Shown: positions 1 through 10,429 of the stretch, piece by piece
How the letters are laid out: each line of letters opens with the position of its first letter
Position numbering within the stretch: position 1 is the first letter of the stretch
Assembly (NCBI RefSeq): GCF_040954645.1
Contig: NC_092805.1
Coordinates: 76,354,564 to 76,418,563 of the forward strand
From: Diabrotica undecimpunctata
Lineage: Eukaryota > Arthropoda > Insecta > Coleoptera > Chrysomelidae
Direction: 5' to 3'
Length of the DNA: 64,000 nucleotides
The notes under the pieces: generated by a model
What the model was told of the DNA's origin: nothing
What the model saw: only the letters and a program-made list of their open reading frames with translations
Database searches by the model: none
Made by a program: the position numbers and the translations under genes

Positions 1-1152
1 GTTCTTGGATGACTGGTTGTAATTCGTCTTTGTGGTTTTGGTTGTATGTTTCGTACACTGGAAGGTCGAAATCGAAATGTATTTCTTCGGCGTATGGACC
101 GTAAAGGATTGAGAAAGGAGAATAGTTGGTAGCACTGTGAATAGATTGGTTGTAGATTAAAACGGCATGTGTGAATACGTCGTCTAGAGAATAGTTAGGG
201 TTTTGTGCACGCAAGGTGCGAAGTTTTTCAATAAGTGTGGAGTGGAAGCGTTCTACGGGTGAATTAGAAGATGAGTTGTTGGCAGTAGTAAAATGTATTT
301 CTATTTTATGAAGGTTTAAGAATTCTTTAATGACTGCAGAATTGAATTCTGTGCCTGGGTCGCAAACAATTTTTTGGGGATAGTTATGATGAGAGAAGTA
401 GTATCTTAGTTTACTCAGAATAGAGATCGAGGTTTTGTCAGGTAGTTTATAACATTGAGCGTACTTGGAGAATGAATCTACAATGGTCAGATAAAGATTT
501 TTGTTACAATGAAATATGTCTATGTGTAATATGTGGAACGGTTTTTGTCCCAAAAGTGGTCCTAATTGTGGCGGTTTGTAAGGGTGTCTTTCGTACTTGT
601 TTTGTAAGCATATTTCACACGAGTTGATAAAGTTTGAGATTGTAGTTTGCATAGAAGACCAGTAAAATTTATGTCTCAGATGCTTGTAAGTTTCTACTAT
701 TCCATTATGGTTATCAGTGTGGTATTTTCTGATACATTCTAACTGTTGTGTTTCGTCTTCGATGTCTTGTAATAGTTTGTTGCAAAATATTGGTTTGACT
801 GTGGAATTTATGTTTTCTTTAAAATAGTTACATATGAATGGTCGGAATTCGTGTGGTATTTTTATAGCAAATTTTTGGTTGGGCCTAAGTAAATGTTGGA
901 AGGTTTCTGGTAATTCGTTTTTCCAATCATCAGTGATAGTTACTGTATGACGGTGTTTGTTAAAAATTTTCTTATAAGTCATTTTGTATTCGTCAGAGTG
1001 AGGTTCAAATATAATTTGGTTGGATGACAAGTTGACTGGTTCTTCTGATATTTCTATTCCTGTTATGGGATTTTCGACAGAGGTGTGTTGCGTGTTTTCG
1101 TCCGTTAGGTTTTGGTTTTTGTCAAAGTCGTTTAAGAATTCATCGACGTCAT
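1..1152 (-). CDS. Integrase of gypsy-like element, C-terminal end cut by window edge
   Basis: An open frame without stops runs from about 1152 to the window edge on the minus strand, one frame away from the RT/RNase H frame. It starts just after the RNase H-connection region. A zinc-binding HHCC signature is visible: H(x)3-4H in YHTDNHNG, then CEIC about 30 residues later. The catalytic triad follows: Asp in HIDIFH, Asp in CDPGTEF, and Glu in SPVERF 36 residues after the second Asp, the D-D-35-E spacing of retroviral-type integrases. The enzyme inserts the element's cDNA into the chromosome. The change of frame at 1145-1160 looks like a one-base indel, which would separate integrase from the rest of Pol in this copy. 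Confidence 0.88.
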
Positions 1153-3279
1153 TTGGTCAAATTGGTCATTAATATCCGGTGGTTCAGCAGAGTTTGAACT
1201 AGTGCTTAAGGCGTTTATTTGAACTCGGCTGAGAGCGTCGGCTACTTGATTTTCTTTTCCTTTTTTATATCGGACTTCAAATTGAAATTCCTCAAGTTTA
1301 ATCCTTTGGCGAGATAATCTTGAGCAAGGGTCTTTGATTTTATTAATCCAAACGAGTGGGTTGTGATCGGTTTCAATGATAAAATGTTGGCCATAAAGAT
1401 ATGGGCGGAAGTGTTTACAATAATCTACCATGGCAAGTAATTCTTTTTCGATTGTGGAGTAGTTCTGCTCTGCAGTATTTAGTGTGCGAGAGTAGTAGGC
1501 GATTGGATGATTATTTTGAGATAACACTGATCCAATAGCGACATTAGATGCATCAGTGGTCAATACAAATGGTTTAGAAAAGTCGGGATATTGGAGAATC
1601 GGGGCGTTGGTTAGTAACTGTTTACATTTTTCAAAACATTCTAAAAATTCTGGATTAGTGGGGTCAATGATTGCATCTTTTCGTGTGCATCTTGTGAATG
1701 GAGAGGTGATCTTTGCAAAGTTTTTACAAAAACGCCTGTAGAAGCCAATGAGACCTAAAAAGGATTTTATTTCTTTGACAGTCTTGGGTAGAGGGTATTT
1801 TTGGATATCTTCGATCTTACTGGGGTTTGGTTTTATACCTTCGGGAGTAACTATGTGATCTAGGAAGGCAACTTCTTTAGTCAGAAATTCAGATTTATCT
1901 AGTTGGACCTTGAGATTGTTTTTTCGAAATGTGTCAAAGATTGTGGAGATGTGGACCAAGTGATCTTGTAAAGATTTTGAGAAGACTATAACGTCATCCA
2001 TATAAACAAAGCAAAATTTGTGTAGGAAGGGTCTTAAGATGTTGTCCATTAATCTTTCGAAAGTGGCAGGACTATTCTTTAGTCCAAAAGGCATTCGTAA
2101 AAATTCGAAGTGGCCGTGGGGTACTGAAAATGCTGTTTTGTGAATAGAGTTTGGGTGAACTTCTATTTGGTGGAAGCCTTGGGCGAGATCTAGGGTAGTG
2201 AAGTATGTAGCTTTTCTGAGATTGTCAAGGATTTCATCAATTTTTGGTAAAGGATACTTATCTCCAATAGTATTCTCATTGAGTTTTCTATAATCAATCA
2301 CCATACGGAATTTCCGTTTTCCTGAGGCGTCAAATTTCTTGGGAACAATCCATACAGGTGCTGAGTATGGCGAAATTGAATTTCGGATTATCTTGTTGTC
2401 CAAAAGTTTGTTTACTTGTCGAGTGATCTCTTCTTGCATAGATTTTGGATGTCTGTAGCCTCTAACATAAATGGGTGATTCGTCCTTGGTTTTTATTTCG
2501 TGTTTCACAGCAGATGTGAAAGTTAAATTCTTTGAATCATCGTAAAAAATATCTTTGTATTTTTTACAAAGTTTTATGATTTTACTTCTTTCTTCTTCGT
2601 TTAGGTGTTCTGTTCTTATTGCTGGTTCGTGAAATTCGGTCGGAGGAGGTGAAATTTCATAATTGTCTAGAGTTTCGACGTGTAAAGTGTCTAATTGCAT
2701 AGGTTTTTGGAGTATAATGTTTTCTAAAAATCCGTCACTTACATTGTGGATTGAGTTAGGTATTTGTAAATTTGCAATTTCTGTGGCGTGAATAAAGACT
2801 TGTCCACGTTGTATGTCAACGGGTATTTTATTGTATAAAGTATAGAAATTAATTTCGACATTGTGAGTGGTTAAGTTTAGTATTTTAGTTTTATAATTAA
2901 TTACGGCTTTAAAACGTTCAAGCTCAGAGTTTACTAAAAGAATATCGAAATCTTCGCTCCAATCAGCGATTCGAGCATTTATGGGTTCGTAAATATTATA
3001 GACTTGTAGTAGAGGTGTTTTTATGTTTAGTAAATAATTTTGGGTTGTTTTCATGGATGTCAGTGTGAAGGGTTTTTCGTAAATATGTGAGGGATCAAAA
3101 TATTTTAAAACTTTTGGTGAGACAACTGTGTGGGTGCCACCAGTGTCGATTAATACTTTAATATTTGAATCAGGTAAGAAGAAGAACAGTAGTCGGGGGT
3201 TAGCTTGGAGATTACTTAGATCGATATTGGTGGAGGATCTTCGTCTGTTGGATCCTCGAGAAAATCCTGAGAAGTTTCT
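1132..3279 (-). CDS. pol: Pol of gypsy-like element: protease, reverse transcriptase, RNase H
   Basis: The frame opens after a TGA at 3280-3282 and overlaps the end of Gag by about 60 bases in the -1 frame, the usual arrangement for ribosomal frameshifting, so I do not use the ATG at 3054 as the true start. The protease active site IDTGGT lies at about 3135-3150. The reverse transcriptase has the YRKLN and PFGLKNSPATFERLM blocks and the catalytic box YMDD at 1993-2004. RNase H follows, with TTDAS near 1555, the GKENQVADALSR end motif, and a stop at 1132. The enzyme copies element RNA into DNA in virus-like particles. Length and domain order fit the 17.6/gypsy group. It ends prematurely, with a short out-of-frame tail, before integrase. 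Confidence 0.92.
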   Translation of the reverse strand, partial: RNFSGFSRGSNRRRSSTNIDLSNLQANPRLLFFFLPDSNIKVLIDTGGTHTVVSPKVLKYFDPSHIYEKPFTLTSMKTTQNYLLNIKTPLLQVYNIYEPINARIADWSEDFDILLVNSELERFKAVINYKTKILNLTTHNVEINFYTLYNKIPVDIQRGQVFIHATEIANLQIPNSIHNVSDGFLENIILQKPMQLDTLHVETLDNYEISPPPTEFHEPAIRTEHLNEEERSKIIKLCKKYKDIFYDDSKNLTFTSAVKHEIKTKDESPIYVRGYRHPKSMQEEITRQVNKLLDNKIIRNSISPYSAPVWIVPKKFDASGKRKFRMVIDYRKLNENTIGDKYPLPKIDEILDNLRKATYFTTLDLAQGFHQIEVHPNSIHKTAFSVPHGHFEFLRMPFGLKNSPATFERLMDNILRPFLHKFCFVYMDDVIVFSKSLQDHLVHISTIFDTFRKNNLKVQLDKSEFLTKEVAFLDHIVTPEGIKPNPSKIEDIQKYPLPKTVKEIKSFLGLIGFYRRFCKNFAKITSPFTRCTRKDAIIDPTNPEFLECFEKCKQLLTNAPILQYPDFSKPFVLTTDASNVAIGSVLSQNNHPIAYYSRTLNTAEQNYSTIEKELLAMVDYCKHFRPYLYGQHFIIETDHNPLVWINKIKDPCSRLSRQRIKLEEFQFEVRYKKGKENQVADALSRVQINALSTSSNSAEPPDINDQFDQMTSMNS

Positions 3280-3887
3280 TCAATTAATTCTTGGGGATAG
3301 TCATTGTCATTAACTTCGAAATATTCAGGGGCGTATTCGAAATTTTCAGGGGTGTATTCGAAATTTTCATCTGAGTTTGCATTAATGTTAAAATGATGCG
3401 TACGTCTAATAGTAGACGCATCCAAATCCATGGGTTCATTTCTTGTGGCGATAGTCTGTACCTGAGTCATTGGGGTAGCATGATATCTTTCAGGTTGGGG
3501 ATTTCGGATTTGTCTATTGAAATTGTTATTATTTTGTGGATTATTTCTAAAAGAATTAAAATTAGAGTTAGGAGTTGCATTGGCGTTTGGCCTAGTAGCA
3601 AAATTTGTATTCTGATGGGCATTGTTTCTTGATGTTAAGTTAGAATTCGCTTGAGAAAAGTTTTGTCTCGGATTAGAGTTGAAGTTTGGTTGTCTCTGAT
3701 AAGAGTTGGAGTTTAGTTGTCTCTGATAAGAGTTGAAGTTTGGTTGTCTCGGATAAAAGTTAGAGTTTGGTTGAAAAACATTTCTTGTGGGATTTGGGTT
3801 ATTGTTAAAAAATGTCTGGTTTGTATTAGCAGGTTTTTGTTTTGGTAAAAATGGTTTGTTATTTTGTTGCGTCTTTAAATAATTCAT
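3216..3887 (-). CDS. gag: Gag C-terminal region, Asn/Gln/Arg-rich, no zinc knuckle
   Basis: This 223-residue frame begins with ATG overlapping the stop of the upstream Gag frame (ATGA at 3884-3887). It contains several copies of an RQPNFNSYQ-like repeat and is very rich in Asn, Gln and Arg, followed by an acidic C-terminus. No CX2CX4HX4C knuckle is present; RNA binding is probably done by the basic, low-complexity region, as in Drosophila gypsy. The stop at 3216 lies inside the -1 Pol overlap. Because the capsid frame and this one differ by a single base, I read it as the back half of one Gag protein split by an indel, not a separate gene. Confidence 0.75.
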   Translation of the reverse strand: MNYLKTQQNNKPFLPKQKPANTNQTFFNNNPNPTRNVFQPNSNFYPRQPNFNSYQRQLNSNSYQRQPNFNSNPRQNFSQANSNLTSRNNAHQNTNFATRPNANATPNSNFNSFRNNPQNNNNFNRQIRNPQPERYHATPMTQVQTIATRNEPMDLDASTIRRTHHFNINANSDENFEYTPENFEYAPEYFEVNDNDYPQELIEETSQDFLEDPTDEDPPPISI

Positions 3888-4585
3888 ATATTTCTGTTGA
3901 GATTTGTGATTGATGAAGTTATTGTAAAATGCGACAAATATTCGGCATATGGTTCATTAGTACCTGTGCAAAATGTTTTTAAAGCTATATCTTTAAAATA
4001 GGGAGTCTTAAAATTAACAGTTTCGACATTATCATTTAGAGTTGTATGCTGTAATAAATCGTTTAAATTTCTTATAATTCTCTGGTGGTATTGATCATAA
4101 GATTCGTGATTTTTCTGGACAGTCGTAGAAAGTTGAGTAACTAGAATATCTTCGGAGCATCTGTCTCCGTACTTAGCTAAAAGCGCTGGCCTTACTTCAG
4201 CCCAAGCTGTTTTGTTTGAATAATTAAGAAAATCCCGCGGTTCGCCTTTGATACGAGCAATAATGTTAGAGTTTAAGATAAATTCTTGCGAAGCTGTAAG
4301 CTGTTGGCCTACCAGGAATGTAATCAAGTTATCGACCGATTTTAAAAAGGTAGATAAATTATCTCCGGTGGAAAATTCCGGCAATGTAGCACATAGGCTA
4401 GTAATATCGGCATTTAGAAACGGCATTTCAACTTCTGTGATAATAATAGTAGGGATTTGTTGAGTAAAATCGGGATCGGCGTTAATACGGGTGTTAGAAT
4501 CAATTTCAGTATTCAATGTGAGATTTTCAAGCAAAGTATTTAAATTATTAACAGAGTCTTGCGAAATATCAATGAAAGTGCTCAT
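3884..4585 (-). CDS. gag: Gag capsid region of gypsy-like element
   Basis: A 233-residue frame starting with ATG at 4585, the first ATG after the leader. The middle part (residues about 60-190) resembles retrotransposon capsid: LPEFSTGDNLSTFLKSVD, then WAEVRPALLAKYGDR and YDQYHQRI, with helices of the type seen in gypsy-group Gag. It would assemble the virus-like particle. It ends at a TGA that overlaps the ATG of the next Gag frame. The last 10-20 residues look out of frame compared with the neighbouring frame, which points to a one-base lesion near 3890-3950. The family is inferred from its position before protease and RT. Confidence 0.8.
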   Translation of the reverse strand: MSTFIDISQDSVNNLNTLLENLTLNTEIDSNTRINADPDFTQQIPTIIITEVEMPFLNADITSLCATLPEFSTGDNLSTFLKSVDNLITFLVGQQLTASQEFILNSNIIARIKGEPRDFLNYSNKTAWAEVRPALLAKYGDRCSEDILVTQLSTTVQKNHESYDQYHQRIIRNLNDLLQHTTLNDNVETVNFKTPYFKDIALKTFCTGTNEPYAEYLSHFTITSSITNLNRNI

Positions 4586-4616
4586 AAATCAAAAATAGGA
4601 ATGAAAAGGAAAATGT

Positions 4617-4622
4617 ACTTAC
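4617..4622 (-). promoter_or_regulatory. Candidate 5' splice site upstream of gag
   Basis: The minus strand reads CTGTAAGTAC, a strong match to the donor consensus (GTAAGT), 32 bases before the gag ATG. Errantiviruses make env mRNA by splicing from a donor near the start of gag. A matching acceptor is seen beside the Env fragment at 39414, in another copy. No transcript evidence is available. Confidence 0.45.
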
Positions 4623-4736
4623 AGTAGGATGATCTGTTGGGATGTCCTGCACATAATCTTTTCTTTTCCGGTTCGGATTTCTCGTCTAACAACTTCGTTG
4701 ACCAAGGAAACTGCTTATGTTTCTTGTACGAGCTGT

Positions 4737-4754
4737 ATCCTGTTCGCAGCGCCA
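4737..4754 (-). other. Candidate tRNA primer-binding site
   Basis: The minus strand reads TGGCGCTGCGAACAGGAT just downstream of the candidate LTR. TGG is the complement of a tRNA CCA end, and the block resembles the serine-tRNA primer sites used by 17.6/297-type elements, with several mismatches. Position and start motif support it; the tRNA identity is uncertain. Confidence 0.45.
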
Positions 4755-4756
4755 GA

Positions 4757-4957
4757 TAAGTTTTTACTTCAAAAATTAAACTATAAAAATTCCTAATTAC
4801 AAAATAAAACGCATTGATCAGAGAATGATAATGGAATAATTAAAATATAAAAATTGAAAAATCAAGTTTATTGTCCCTTGGTTTGCAATTGCTGAGCTTG
4901 CTATTCCTTGGAGTTCAACGAACAATAATGTTAATAGTCTGGGAGCTAATGGTTACA
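4757..4957 (-). repeat. Candidate 5' LTR of gypsy-like element
   Basis: About 200 bases lie between a TGTAACC start at 4957 and the primer-binding site. An AATAAA polyadenylation-like signal is present in the middle. The right side abuts a (TA)n tract. The partner LTR is outside the window, so the boundaries cannot be confirmed. Confidence 0.35.
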
Positions 4958-4961
4958 TTTC

Positions 4962-4966
<5 letters not shown>

Positions 4967-5010
<44 letters not shown>
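4967..5010. repeat. (TA)n microsatellite
   Basis: An almost pure TA tract between the gypsy-like element and the first LTR-like repeat. Confidence 0.95.
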
Positions 5011-5012
<2 letters not shown>

Positions 5013-6448
5013 ATATTTATATAGGAGAAAGAAAAATAGTGATTAAAAATAATTTACAAGTTATATATTAGATATTAAAAGTAGTTGGTTATTTTAATAA
5101 GTTGTATACTAGAAAATTTTATAAAAATATATTTATGTGAGGGCATTTTTAAGAAATTAGCATATAATAATTGTAAAAAGTTGTATTTTAGTAATTATGA
5201 TTTTGTAGATATATTTAAGTGAGCCATGTGACTAGGCAACCAAAAATACTCTTTAAATTGACAGACAGGAATTAATAAATTACGAATATAAAGTGGGGTT
5301 ATAATAATAATGTTAGTTTAAAATGTTTAATTTATATATATTTAATGATTTAAATGTTTATTCTGATCTGAAAAGCCTAAATGTCAACAAAATTATCAAT
5401 AGAACATTAATGAATTCTCCAGAATGCAGAATTTGACCTTTGCTTATGTTGGAACATTCTGGAATAATGATTATGTCGGTGGATCGAACAGATACTTTTT
5501 TCGAGAACATCCATATAGAAGAAATAGAACTAAATCGAACATGATATCTTACCAGATGGTTCTGGAACATCAAAAAAGATATAAATACCCGGTGATTTGG
5601 TTTCAAGATGGCCAGTTTATTATGAAAGTTAGTAGAAGATAGACTCATTAAGTTAGTGAAGTCAATTGTTCAGAATTTTCAAGATAGTGCAGTCAGAAAA
5701 GTTTTAGTAAGAAAGTAGGTCCAGTCCATTCAGTTACAAATAGTCCAATTGTTTAATATAGTGAGTTAAATGAAGATTAAAAATTATGCATATATTTTAA
5801 TGCACATTTATAATTATACACAAATAATTATTGAAGGTTAAAAAAGTATATTAGAAGAATATTGGAAGAAATTAAAATTATATTATGATTGGAGATTAGT
5901 ATAAATCAACTTATAATAATTGGATATTGGTATATTGAAAAGAAGAATAAATATAAATGCTGTTTTGCTGGTTTGCTTGGTGGTTTATAAATGCTGGTGA
6001 AGAAAAATATATCTTAAATTGGTAGAAGCTGATAATTGGAAAAAGTAATTTCACAAAAACAAGGATAACCGAAGTACGAAGACATTCAGTGGTGATTAGA
6101 ATCTATATAGTGGAAAACAGTTCATTTAGGCATTCAGTGAAAGAAAGGTACAAAATTTTGTTAATATAATTTAGTTAGTGTCATAACAATTTCAATTTTG
6201 AAGATAGTTTGTTTAAATTTTACATTGTCTATAGAATTTAATTAGTTTTATAAGAATATCAATTTAAAGATAGTTTATTTTAAATTTAAATTGGCTAGGT
6301 TAGATATATATGTGTGTTTCATAATAGTTATAATAAAGATAATTTAAAAAAGTACTTACAAACTAATTCTTTGAGAACCGCGATAAAAACCCTATATATT
6401 ATATTATTAAAAATACTCATTGCTCATCATTCACAAACAATACATCAT

Positions 6449-6452
<4 letters not shown>
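5011..6452 (+). repeat. LTR-like repeat copy 1 (pairs with 39945-41305)
   Basis: This stretch matches 39945-41305 along nearly its whole length, with small indels. Shared blocks include TTATGTGAGG, GTGAGCCATGTG, the TTCTGATCTGAAAAGCC block, a TATA-like ATATAAATACCC (about 5580) and the end CATCATAACA followed by (TA)n. It has no convincing coding capacity. The size, TATA box, AATAAA signals and TG...CA termini of the second copy suggest a solo LTR. The 5' end of this copy differs from that of the other and may be truncated. Confidence 0.6.
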
Positions 6453-6527
<75 letters not shown>

Positions 6528-6592
6528 TATATATTATAATAGTATTAATATAATATATTATTATATATATTATATTATATATTATATACCTT
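6453..6592. repeat. (TA)n tract and AT-rich extension
   Basis: Pure TA repeats to about 6520, then interrupted TATTATA-type sequence. It flanks the right end of the LTR-like repeat. Confidence 0.95.
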
Positions 6593-7020
6593 TACAAGAC
6601 CTTAATAACTTTTTTCCTGTACTTGTTAGAAGAATTTTAACCATCTCATTGATTAGAGTGTTGATACCGTGTTGATATTTTAAAATATCCGCTTTCTCTT
6701 TTTATCCCTTACTGAGTTATACAAGTTTATTCCAGAAAATGTTTGAGTCTAAAATGATGGTACAGTGAAAATATTATATATATTTAGTTCAGGGTTTTAC
6801 CGTTTACTCGCTGCCATTATATACATGAAAATGTATATCCCACTTTCATTATCAATCATTTTAGCATCAGAAATTTGGCATCGCTGTTGAATATAATATT
6901 ACCCACAATGAAATAGTAAATTTAAGAATATATATATATATATTCTTTTCATCCACAAATCATTCTGGCATCATGGTTGGTTAAAAGTAACGGGATATGA
7001 TATATTGCAACTACCTATGG
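6593..7020. other. Unassigned AT-rich sequence
   Basis: No coding signal, repeat or motif that I can support, apart from a short TA run near 6932. Confidence 0.5.
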
Positions 7021-7960
7021 TATCTTCGCTCCAATTGGTCCAGTCGCGACGTACAGCCCCTCAAATGATAGGATTTAACCAATAAAATACAATAAGACAG
7101 AAAAATCAAATATAGCAGCATGTCAAAAAGGCCTTAATTATATATCTTCGTTTCTATAAGTCCAATCGTGACGTACAGTATCTCAAATGACAGGATTTAA
7201 CGAATTGAAAACAATGAAATAAAAAAATTAAATACAGCAACATGTCAAAAGGGCCGTAGTCACGTATCTTCGGTCCTATTAGTCCAATTGTGACGTATAG
7301 TACCTCTAATGATAGGATTTAACATAGAGAATACAGTGGGATACAAAAATCAAATACAGAACAATGTCAAAAGGGCCTTAGTTGTGTATCTTTAGTTCTA
7401 TTAGTCCAATCATGACGTGCAGTACCTCAAATGAAAGGATTTAACAAATAAAATACAATGAGGTATAAAAATTAAATAAAGTAGCATGTCAAAATGGCCT
7501 TAGTTATGTATCTTCGGTCCTATTAGTCCAATCGTGACGTATGATACCTCAAATGATAGAATTTAACTAATAGAATACAATGAGATAGAAATCAAATACA
7601 GCAAAATATTAAAAGGGCCTTAGTTACGTATCTTCGTTTTTATTAGCCCAATCGTGACGTACAGTACCTCAAATGATAGGATTTAACCAATCGAATACAA
7701 TAAGATAGAAAAATAAAATAGATCAGCTTATCAAAAGGGCCTTAGTTATGTATCTGCGGTCCTATTAGTCCAATCGTGACGTACAGTACCTCAAATGGTA
7801 ACATTTAACCAATAGAATACTACGACGTAGAAATCAAATACATCAACACGTCAAAAGGACCTTAGGTATATATCTTTGCTCCTATATATGTTTTGTCAAA
7901 AGAGCCTTAGTTGCGTATCTCTATGGAGCCTAAAATGATAGGATTTAACGAAGATAATAC
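7021..7960 (+). repeat. Satellite array, about 121-bp unit, about eight copies
   Basis: Units begin with TATCTTCGGTCC-like sequence at about 7021, 7143, 7265, 7388, 7509, 7629, 7750 and 7870. Each contains CCAATCGTGACGTACAGTA, CAAATGATAGGATTTAAC and GTCAAAAGGGCCTTAG. The period is 119-123 bases and units differ by roughly 10-20 percent by eye. The last units are degenerate and short; related scraps appear at 8045-8085 and 8545-8600. Confidence 0.9.
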
Positions 7961-8129
7961 GATAGTGGAGAGAAATTCAACATGGCTGCATCTAATAACA
8001 CCTTAAACTGGCAGCAATAAAACGAATTTACGCACAGAGGTATGTGGCATATTACGTGACAGGATTTAGCGAATACCATACGATTACGTCATACATCTCT
8101 TTGCATACGTCCACTTTTAGTTAACTACT

Positions 8130-8480
8130 TAGTATGTATTCAGTACTTAGCTTTACGGTGTTGAGGCATGGACTCTTAAACAGAAGAATGTTACAAATCT
8201 TGAAAGCTTTGAGATGTGGTGCTACTGCCGTATACTAAAAATAAGTTGAGTGGATAAAATTACAAATGAAGGGGTAATACGTAGAATACATAACAATCCA
8301 GAAGTTATACTGAATATAAAAAAGAGAAAACTTAAACACTTTGGCCACCTGATGAGTTAGTGATGAGTGAATTATTCAAAACAGCAGTAAATAAAATTAG
8401 AATCGCCCTAATGATATCCAATCTCCGATAGGAGAGGCACTCAAAGAAGAAAATATGAAAGACTCGAAAAATCTCCAACG
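8130..8480 (+). pseudogene. Non-LTR retrotransposon, C-terminal RT fragment
   Basis: With frameshifts, the plus strand encodes AWTLKQKNV, FEMWCY, ILKISWVDKITNE and RKLKHFGH, the region downstream of the reverse transcriptase fingers-palm in insect LINE elements (the usual form ends GHIMR). A downstream stretch resembles RIALMISNLR, also seen in the fragment at 36560-36770. It is short, heavily decayed and has no catalytic domain. It is a dead fragment, with the clade uncertain. Confidence 0.6.
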
Positions 8481-8489
8481 TTCACTGTT

Positions 8490-9040
8490 AAACATATTCC
8501 TCCCGTTCACTGCACACATTTACTGCTCCTTGACGCTGTGACGAGAATGAGATAGGATTTAACAAATAAAATGACAGAAAACTAAACAAGACAGTGTGTC
8601 AAACGTGGAATGCGTCGTAGAACGTGAAATAGCGTCAAATTATATGATGGCGATAGACGTTTCTTTAATACCCAGCAAACAACTCGCTTTGTAAAGTTAC
8701 ATAGGCGGGATTTATGCGAGAAAAAGTCGATCATTCGTTTTATAATCCAAAGGGGACCATAAAATATTCAACGTTAAAATGTGACATAATGTAACGTTAT
8801 GACAAATCTTTTTTCTCCCGCACGGGTGCATGCCTGTGTACCTATGCAAGGGGAGTCGTGCATAACCTTTAAGTTGATCGTAATACATAACTGCAACAAC
8901 AAGTATGTTGACGGTTTGGGTTAGTATATACAGTGCATTCCGTACGTTTTTTAAACATGATTAGGAAATTGTTGACTGGAGGCTATTAAAGAAGTTCTTA
9001 AAATTTTTGCGGGTCACCCCCTTTTCTGTGAATGGAGTGA
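8490..9040. other. Unassigned sequence
   Basis: No gene that I can support. A decayed satellite-like block (AGGATTTAACAAATAAAATGAC) lies near 8550. The stretch around 8815-8870 is less AT-rich than its surroundings, but has no recognisable motif. Confidence 0.45.
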
Positions 9041-9170
9041 ATATTGTTATCCGTTTAATTTTTTCCCCAGTTGAATAATTCCTGCTGGTATTTGGTCTAA
9101 GCTTACTTCTTTTCCCCATTTAAGCTGTTTCATAGCTAATTCTACTTCCTCTTTATAGTACCCTGTTCAC
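9040..9170 (-). pseudogene. Non-LTR reverse transcriptase fragment (KNGK block)
   Basis: The minus strand reads EEVELAMKQLKWGKEVSLD followed by QIPAGIIQLG. This is the conserved block before the RT palm in LINE elements, usually written as E...A...K.GKA.G.D.I..E. It is too short to assign a clade and has no intact flanks. Confidence 0.5.
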
Positions 9171-9359
9171 CTGGCAATTTCGGACTATTTCATCTCTTAT
9201 AACATAAAACAGTTGTTTCAGATATCTTTATCGCGTTTCCTTTTTTTATGCATGAATATGCTGCCGTTTTCATCTTTTACTATTTCATATGGAGCTACAC
9301 GATTAACAATTCCAAATCAAGAAAACACAAGTAACACTCCGAATTATATTATACAACTA

Positions 9360-9660
9360 ATAGTCGAAAAATGAAGAGCAAGAGTTAGATGACCAAGAAG
9401 CCGAAATTTTAATGACGAACACAAATATAATCGACTAATCAGACAATTAAGATCAGCGCTACATGACGCACGCAATGAGACATTTGAACATTAGTACATT
9501 GTCTAAAGAAGATCATTCAGTATGGATACCAGCAAAAACACTTAAAGAGACCTGAACAACACAACCCACAAATTAAGAAAGATGACGTTAGTTGAGGAAG
9601 ATCAGACCAGGAAAAAATGTCAACATTTTCAGAATACCAGATAATAATAATCAAGCAATA
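9360..9660 (+). pseudogene. Jockey-like non-LTR linker fragment
   Basis: The plus strand encodes, with stops, RARVRWP, FNRLIRQLRSALHDARN-like sequence and ISSLSKEDHSVWIPAKTLK-like sequence. This is the segment between endonuclease and reverse transcriptase in Jockey-type elements (the form N..L...L......N..F..YI..L...D.SLW..TK.LK). Only this linker remains, and it is interrupted by stop codons. Confidence 0.5.
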
Positions 9661-10429
9661 GAACACTGAAAACTTTTGTTTTTAACTGTACGCCCGTCGT
9701 GAATGACATACCATTTTTTAAATAACACTTAATATTGCACTTTTTTAGTGTATTTATTTCATGTTTCAAGATAATTCTTTTAGGAATATATTTATTTATA
9801 ACATACGGTCTTATGGTCTTATTACGGCTTTCAGATTATACGACATAAATGTATCTTGTACCGCACTGCTAATTAAGAATTATGTTTGTAATGCGATAAG
9901 AGGTCCGGATATACGAGACACCAGTGACTCATGCCGCACTGATAAAAATCCGACAGGAATCTGCATTTCTATAAAAAAAATAGATTCATTTGTTTTGTGT
10001 ATTAATTTAGTTTAGGTCGAACAAGAGTTGCAGTAAAAGATTTTTCTAAATATAGAGTGTAAACCATATTTCCAATGCTTTATGAAATAGAACCAGTTTA
10101 TAATATTCTGGACGACGTAATAACACCTTATTTTAGAATATTGGTCGATGAATTGAAATCATTGTTCAAGAAAGGAATTATTCATGTGCAGATGTTTTAC
10201 TCTAAAAACATGTAAAACTAAAATCTCGATTAAAAAAGTTGCAACCAGTTACTCTCGATGAAATTTAACCCCATTATTGATTTTACGAGTGATAAAATGG
10301 GTCGACAAAAGACCAGTTTTAATCCTTGCAACATTTAAACATAATAGTTGTATCTTGGTTTAATTAAATAAAAAGAAAAATTATACACAAGTACTAAAAC
10401 CACAAATTATTCTCGATTATAACTTGGTG
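9661..10429. other. Unassigned AT-rich sequence
   Basis: Short open frames only. A frame at about 10080-10215 may be a piggyBac remnant because piggyBac pieces follow, but I see no diagnostic motif. Confidence 0.4.

Larger units (their letters stand above)
1..4957 (-). mobile_element. Gypsy/errantivirus-like LTR retrotransposon, partial
   Basis: A minus-strand element whose parts read in order from right to left: candidate short LTR (4757-4957), primer-binding site (4737-4754), a GTAAGT splice-donor-like site, Gag in two overlapping frames, protease, reverse transcriptase, RNase H and integrase. The left end runs out of the window, so the 3' LTR and any env gene are not visible. Gag lacks a CCHC zinc knuckle and is rich in Asn and Gln, as in Drosophila gypsy-group elements. 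The frame changes twice by one base outside the expected Gag/Pol junction (near 3890-3950 and near 1145-1160), so this copy is probably inactive. An Env of the matching type occurs at 37711-39420, possibly from the same family. Confidence 0.85.

Noticed and set aside
7021..7960. CRISPR-like array
   Set aside because: Units are 121 bp, diverged along their whole length, with no short conserved repeat alternating with unique spacers, and the genome is eukaryotic.
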